DNA from: Frigoribacterium sp. PhB24
Lineage (GTDB): Bacteria > Actinomycetota > Actinomycetes > Actinomycetales > Microbacteriaceae
DNA length: 64,000 nt
Direction: 5' to 3'
NCBI RefSeq assembly: GCF_003755185.1
Contig: NZ_RKIC01000011.1
Coordinates: 219,009-283,008 of the forward strand
Positions within the stretch are counted from its first letter, which is position 1; each line of letters begins with the position of its first letter. Shown here piece by piece: positions 60,398 to 64,000 of the stretch. Made by a program: the position numbers and the translations under genes. A model generated the notes under the pieces. The model was not told the DNA's origin, ran no database searches, and worked only from the letters and a program-made list of their open reading frames with translations.

Positions 60398-60820
60398 CTA
60401 GGGAAGCCAGCACCGGTAGATCAAGCCCGTGACCGCCCGTTCGGACGTCGCGAGCGAGGTCGTGTACGTCACCGACCGCTGCTCGGACGCGGGTAGGTGC
60501 ACGATCTTCCAGCCCACCACCGCGAAGCCGCTGTTCTGGGCCTCGACCGCGCAGTCGACCGCCTCGCCCGTGTCCGCCGTGACGGTGTACTGGACGTCGA
60601 CGGCCCGGTCGGAGGTCACCTGGTAGCCCACGTCGGCGGACTCGAGCTGGGACGAGGTGCCGTCGAACGCGGCGAAGACCACCCAGGCGGCGAAGACGAC
60701 GACGAAGGCGACGGCCACCGACAGCCCCACGACGAGACGCCGACGCCGACCCTGCGGGGAGCGCCCGTAGCGGGCGTCGAGGCGCGACGAGGGTGGTGTG
60801 ACACGGGGCGTGGACGTCAC
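60398..60820 (-). CDS. DUF4307 single-pass membrane protein
   Basis: A 140-residue protein: basic N-terminus, one membrane helix (about 30-50) and an extracytoplasmic beta domain with VDCAVEAQNSGFAVVGWK and YRCWLP at the end; two cysteines may pair. It corresponds in position to the small gene between greA and mca in mycobacteria. The start GTG 60820 has ACGGAG upstream. The function is unknown. Confidence 0.82.
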   Translation of the reverse strand: MTSTPRVTPPSSRLDARYGRSPQGRRRRLVVGLSVAVAFVVVFAAWVVFAAFDGTSSQLESADVGYQVTSDRAVDVQYTVTADTGEAVDCAVEAQNSGFAVVGWKIVHLPASEQRSVTYTTSLATSERAVTGLIYRCWLP

Positions 60821-60889
60821 GCGGATCTCCGTCCGATTAAGCTGTCCCCAGGGTAGCAACGTCTGCCCGGCACACATTGCGAGGAAGAA

Positions 60890-61780
60890 TTGACCCTGCG
60901 CCTGCTGGCGATCCACGCCCACCCCGACGACGAGTCCAGCAAGGGCTCGGCGACCTACGCCTACTACCGCAGTCTCGGCGTCGACGTGCTCGTCGTCAGC
61001 TGCACCGGCGGCGAGCAGGGCTCGATCCTCAACGAGCAGCTCGAGGCGCGAAGCCACGCCGAACGCGACATCGCGGGCCTCCGCGTGCACGAGATGGCCG
61101 CGGCCCAGGCGGCCATGGGCATCGACCACCTGTGGCTGGGTTACGCCGACTCGGGGCTGCCCGCCGAGGGCGAGTCGGTCGCCGTGAACTCGTTCTCGAC
61201 GATCCCGCTCGAGATCAGTGCCGAGCCGCTCGTCGCCGTCATCCGCCGCTTCAAGCCGCAGGTGCTGGTCACCTACGACGAGAACGGCGGGTACCCGCAC
61301 CCCGATCACATCCGTACGCACGAGATCTCGATGGCCGCCTACCGTGCCGCCTCCGACCCTGCGCGCTACCCGACCACCGGCGACGCCTGGCAGATCGACA
61401 AGGTCTACTACGACCGCATGTTCAGTGCCGGCCGCATCGGCGCGATGATCACGCACCTGCGCGAGAGCGACCCCGAGTCGCCCCTCATCGACTCCCTGAC
61501 CGAGATGCTCGCCCGATTCAGCGACCGCCCCGACCTGGCCACGACGCGTGTGCCGGTCTCCGACTTCTTCCCCGTGCGCGATGCCGCCCTGCGGTCCCAC
61601 GCCAGCCAGGTACCGCTCGACAGCGCGTTCTTCTTCTGGCCGCACGAGCTGCAGGTCGCCGCGTGGCCCACCGAGGACTTCCAACTGGTCGAGTCGAACG
61701 TCGAGTCCGACCTGCCCGAGGACGACCTCTTCGCCGGGGTCGTCGACCCCGACACCGGCCTCGCGGGGGTGCGGAGATGA
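60890..61780 (+). CDS. mca: Mycothiol S-conjugate amidase
   Basis: A 296-residue zinc enzyme of the LmbE/MshB family that cleaves mycothiol conjugates to release mercapturic acids for detoxification. HAHPDDESSKG (9-19) and GGYPHPDHIRTHE are the zinc-binding blocks, and KVYYDRMFS and FFFWPHELQ match Mca rather than MshB. The apparent start is TTG 60890 after GAGGA; no ATG/GTG fits better. Its presence implies mycothiol as the major thiol. Confidence 0.92.
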   Translation: MTLRLLAIHAHPDDESSKGSATYAYYRSLGVDVLVVSCTGGEQGSILNEQLEARSHAERDIAGLRVHEMAAAQAAMGIDHLWLGYADSGLPAEGESVAVNSFSTIPLEISAEPLVAVIRRFKPQVLVTYDENGGYPHPDHIRTHEISMAAYRAASDPARYPTTGDAWQIDKVYYDRMFSAGRIGAMITHLRESDPESPLIDSLTEMLARFSDRPDLATTRVPVSDFFPVRDAALRSHASQVPLDSAFFFWPHELQVAAWPTEDFQLVESNVESDLPEDDLFAGVVDPDTGLAGVRR

Positions 61781-62151
61781 GCGCGCTCACCGACTCGGTG
61801 CTCACGGTGACGACCCGTCTGCTGGCCCAGCCGCAGACGCCCGACCCGACCCTGCCGCCGTCGACCATCCCCGACGAGGCGGTCACGCCTGGGGTCTGGG
61901 GCTTCGTCGCCATCGCCTTCGTCGCGGTCGCGACGGTGCTGATCGTCGTCGACATGACCCGTCGGGTGCGCCGCACCCGCTACCGCGGCGAGGTGCGTGA
62001 ACGTATCCAGGCCGAGCGAGACGAGGCGACCCTGGCCGCTGCGGCGCTCGACGACGAAGCACTGCCCGGCGACGCCGACCGGCCTGCCCGTTCCGTCGAG
62101 GGCGACCTCGACGACGACGGCGACCGCAGGAGGCGCGAGCGCGACTCGTGA
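61777..62151 (+). CDS. Small single-pass membrane protein downstream of mca
   Basis: A 124-residue protein starting in an ATGA overlap with mca. One membrane helix (about 42-62, VWGFVAIAFVAVATVLIVV) is followed by a basic stretch and an acidic, helical C-terminus. Mycobacteria carry a comparable small membrane protein at this place. The function is unknown. Confidence 0.8.
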   Translation: MSALTDSVLTVTTRLLAQPQTPDPTLPPSTIPDEAVTPGVWGFVAIAFVAVATVLIVVDMTRRVRRTRYRGEVRERIQAERDEATLAAAALDDEALPGDADRPARSVEGDLDDDGDRRRRERDS

Positions 62152-62209
62152 CCGGCGCGACCGGCGTCGAGGTGGCGACCCGCGCCTCCTCGGCTCGGGT
62201 GGCCTCACC

Positions 62210-62950
62210 TTAGAAAGTCGGCGGGTTCAGGGCCACGAGCAGGATGCCCGTCCAGTGGCAGAGGTACGCCAGCACCGTCATCGTGTGGAAGAGCTCGTGG
62301 AACCCGAAATGCCCCGGCACGGGGTTCGGCTTCTTGATGCCGTAGAACACGGCGCCCGCGATATAAAGGGCGCCACCGACGAGCACGAGCACCATCATGG
62401 CGACGTTCGCGTCGAGCAGGTCGACGACGAACCCCAGCGCGCCGACTCCTAGCAGGACGTACAGCGGCACGTACAACCAGCGTGGCGCGTTCAGGAAGAA
62501 CACCCGGAAGAGGATGCCCAGCACCGCACCCGTCCAGACGAGCACGAGCAGGGTCACCCCCTTCGACGGCGGGAGGGCGATCACCGCGATCGGGGTGTAG
62601 GTGCCGGCGATCAACAGGAAGATGTTGGCGTGGTCGAGGCGCTTGAGGAAGCGTTTGGCGTTCGGGCTCCACGGGAAGCGGTGGTACGTCGCCGAGATGC
62701 CGAAGAGCAGCATCGACGTCGTCATGAAGACGGCGCAGGCCCAGGTCGCCGCCACGCCCTGGGCGAGGACGACGAGGACGATGCCCGTCGCGATCGCGAC
62801 CGGGAACGTCGCCGCGTGGATCCAGCCACGCCAGGTCGGCTTGCGCTCGATCGAGGCGTAGGCGAGGACGTCGTCGAGCAGCGGCAGGTTCGGGATGTCG
62901 GGCTCGTCGGCCCGCAGGGTCGCACGGTCACCGTCGGCGGGGCTGCTCAT
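62210..62950 (-). CDS. trhA: Hemolysin III / TrhA family (PAQR-like) membrane protein
   Basis: A 246-residue protein with seven membrane helices. The conserved polar set of the PAQR superfamily is present: SATYHRF, KRLDHANIFLLIAG and FHELFHTM. Despite the name, bacterial members are thought to act in membrane lipid homeostasis. ATG 62950 lies seven bases after a minus-strand TAGGCT box. Confidence 0.9.
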   Translation of the reverse strand: MSSPADGDRATLRADEPDIPNLPLLDDVLAYASIERKPTWRGWIHAATFPVAIATGIVLVVLAQGVAATWACAVFMTTSMLLFGISATYHRFPWSPNAKRFLKRLDHANIFLLIAGTYTPIAVIALPPSKGVTLLVLVWTGAVLGILFRVFFLNAPRWLYVPLYVLLGVGALGFVVDLLDANVAMMVLVLVGGALYIAGAVFYGIKKPNPVPGHFGFHELFHTMTVLAYLCHWTGILLVALNPPTF

Positions 62951-62957
62951 GGGGCCG

Positions 62958-62963
62958 AGCCTA
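62958..62963 (-). promoter_or_regulatory. -10 box TAGGCT of a leaderless trhA promoter
   Basis: On the minus strand TAGGCT, seven bases, then ATG 62950. Confidence 0.5.
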
Positions 62964-63023
62964 GGGGAGCGTCCGAGAAGGCGGGCTGAGAATTGTCGGC
63001 TCTGCGGAGGGCCCGCCGTGGGC

Positions 63024-63029
63024 TACCGT
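63024..63029 (+). promoter_or_regulatory. -10 box TACCGT of a leaderless promoter
   Basis: TACCGT ends six bases before GTG 63036. This start gives a 262-residue protein, the family length, instead of the 309 residues of the open frame. Confidence 0.5.
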
Positions 63030-63035
63030 AGCCCT

Positions 63036-63824
63036 GTGAAAAAGCGCCGTCCCTCTCCCCTCGCCAGGGGAGTCCTGTACGGCCTGTACCAGAACCGCAT
63101 CCGCCGCAGCCTCGATGGTCAAGAGCTGCCCCACCACGTCGCCATGATCGTCGACGGCAACCGGCGGTGGGCCAAACAGCGCATGCTCGAGACGGCCGCG
63201 CACGGGCACCGTGCGGGTGCCGCGAAGATCAGCGAGTTCCTCGGCTGGTGCGACGACCTGGGCATCAGGGTCGTCACCCTCTACCTGCTCTCGGCCGACA
63301 ACCTGGGCAACCGCCACTCGGACGAACTGACCGAGCTCTTCGGCATCATCGGCGACGTCGCCGACGAGCTCTCGCACCAGCGCGACTGGCGCGTGCAGCA
63401 CGTCGGAGCGACCGACGACCTGCCGCCGACGCTCTGCTCTGCCCTGCGCGACGCCCAGGCCCGGACGGCCGACAAGACCGGGCTGCACGTGAACCTCGCC
63501 GTCGGCTACGGCGGGCGCCGTGAGATAGCCGATGCCATGCGCAGCATCGTGCGGGCGCACGACGCCGCCGGGGGCACGCTCGACGCCCTGGCCGAGGTGC
63601 TCACCCCCGAACTGATCGCCGACCACCTCTACACGGGCGGGCAGCCCGACCCCGACCTCGTCATCCGCACCTCGGGTGAACAGCGCCTGAGCGACTTCAT
63701 GCTGTGGCAGAGCGCCCACAGCGAGTTCTACTTCGTCGAGGCCTTCTACCCCGACCTGCGCGAGGTCGACTTCCTCCGCGCGGTGCGCGACTTCGCGCTC
63801 CGGCACCGCCGCTACGGCAGCTGA
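63036..63824 (+). CDS. cis-prenyltransferase (short Z-isoprenyl diphosphate synthase, UppS family)
   Basis: A 262-residue enzyme condensing isopentenyl diphosphate in cis configuration. The catalytic Asp is D40 in AMIVDGNRRWAKQ; RTSGEQRLSDFMLWQSAHSEFYF is the conserved C-terminal block. Position beside hemolysin III and length resemble the mycobacterial Z-farnesyl diphosphate synthase, so the product may be short-chain rather than undecaprenyl. This is inference from context. Confidence 0.85.
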   Translation: MKKRRPSPLARGVLYGLYQNRIRRSLDGQELPHHVAMIVDGNRRWAKQRMLETAAHGHRAGAAKISEFLGWCDDLGIRVVTLYLLSADNLGNRHSDELTELFGIIGDVADELSHQRDWRVQHVGATDDLPPTLCSALRDAQARTADKTGLHVNLAVGYGGRREIADAMRSIVRAHDAAGGTLDALAEVLTPELIADHLYTGGQPDPDLVIRTSGEQRLSDFMLWQSAHSEFYFVEAFYPDLREVDFLRAVRDFALRHRRYGS

Positions 63825-63861
63825 CGCGGGCGCGGTCGCCGTCTCGGTGCCGCGCTGGTGT

Positions 63862-63932
63862 CGGTGACTCCGGAGGTCGGCGGTGCCGCGCCTCCTGGCG
63901 GGGGTCGGGTGTGCCGTTCTCCTGAGTTGCCG
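63862..63932. repeat. 71-bp inverted-repeat element F
   Basis: The right end TCTCCTGAGTTGCCG is intact; the left end is diverged to CGGTGACTCCGGAG. The 11-mer in CCGCGCCTCCT orientation (63886-63896) sits 24 bases from the left end, exactly as in elements A and B. Confidence 0.75.
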
Positions 63933-63965
63933 GTGGCCGGCTGGATTGGGGGAGCGCGCTGGTGT

Positions 63966-64000
63966 CGGTGACTCCGGAGGTCGGCGGTGCCGCGCCTCCT
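63966..64000. repeat. 71-bp element G, left part only (cut by window end)
   Basis: CGGTGACTCCGGAG followed by the same interior as F, including the 11-mer at 63990-64000. F and G are spaced by 104 bp. Confidence 0.7.

Overview
This is a 64 kb chromosomal window of a high-GC Gram-positive bacterium of the phylum Actinomycetota. The best guess is the family Microbacteriaceae; the genus cannot be resolved from this window. The grounds are the very high GC content, mycothiol metabolism (mca), the order greA / DUF4307 / mca / hemolysin III / short cis-prenyl synthase known from mycobacteria, a MoeB-rhodanese fusion, and many genes whose start codon lies 6-7 bases after a TAnnnT -10 box, as in leaderless actinobacterial transcripts.

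Layout. 1-8078: translation and rRNA modification genes (partial rsmI, metG, tatD, rsmA) and ispE, with a lone DUF559-type gene bracketed by two 68-bp palindromes. 8106-18613: a GT-C mannosyltransferase-like gene, then molybdenum-cofactor genes and molybdate uptake (moeB-rhodanese, moaD, moaA, a molybdate-binding regulator-like protein, modABC), ending in a membrane cytochrome/sulfite-oxidase-fold fusion. 18610-24041: a methyltransferase / DUF2064 / GT2 / epimerase / mtnP cluster split by a VapBC-type toxin-antitoxin pair. 24080-26860: moeA-moaC-mogA-moaE, so nearly the whole Moco pathway lies in this window. 26917-29291: an ABC-F ATPase and a MarR regulator. 29439-31063: a 1.5-kb segment bounded by tRNA-Gln and a damaged tRNA-Gln copy, carrying one less GC-rich gene for a divergent SEDS-like membrane protein. 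31158-42945: glmU, prs, gnd/gntK, rplY, pth, mfd, mazG. 43260-50847: a TetR regulator, hisS, eno, a FtsB-like protein, DUF501, a mycosin-like protease and NDH-2. 50927-58138: tRNA-Leu(UAA), a repeat hub, an Ig-domain membrane protein, lemA-htpX, a YcaQ-type glycosylase and an AI-2E-type permease. 58131-63824: ilvA, greA, DUF4307, mca, a small membrane protein, hemolysin III and a cis-prenyl transferase.

Most genes are ordinary core genes in tightly coupled operons (ATGA/GTGA overlaps). The least explained content is non-coding. (1) A family of imperfect inverted-repeat elements, each exactly 71 bp, usually in pairs, lies in intergenic DNA. (2) The 11-mer AGGAGGCGCGG occurs at least 27 times over both strands, where base composition predicts fewer than one. 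(3) Two tandem arrays share a 19-bp period and a common core. (4) A consensus promoter overlaps tandem palindromes upstream of the TetR gene and points away from it, into a short segment ending in two hairpins with identical loops. This is a candidate small RNA.
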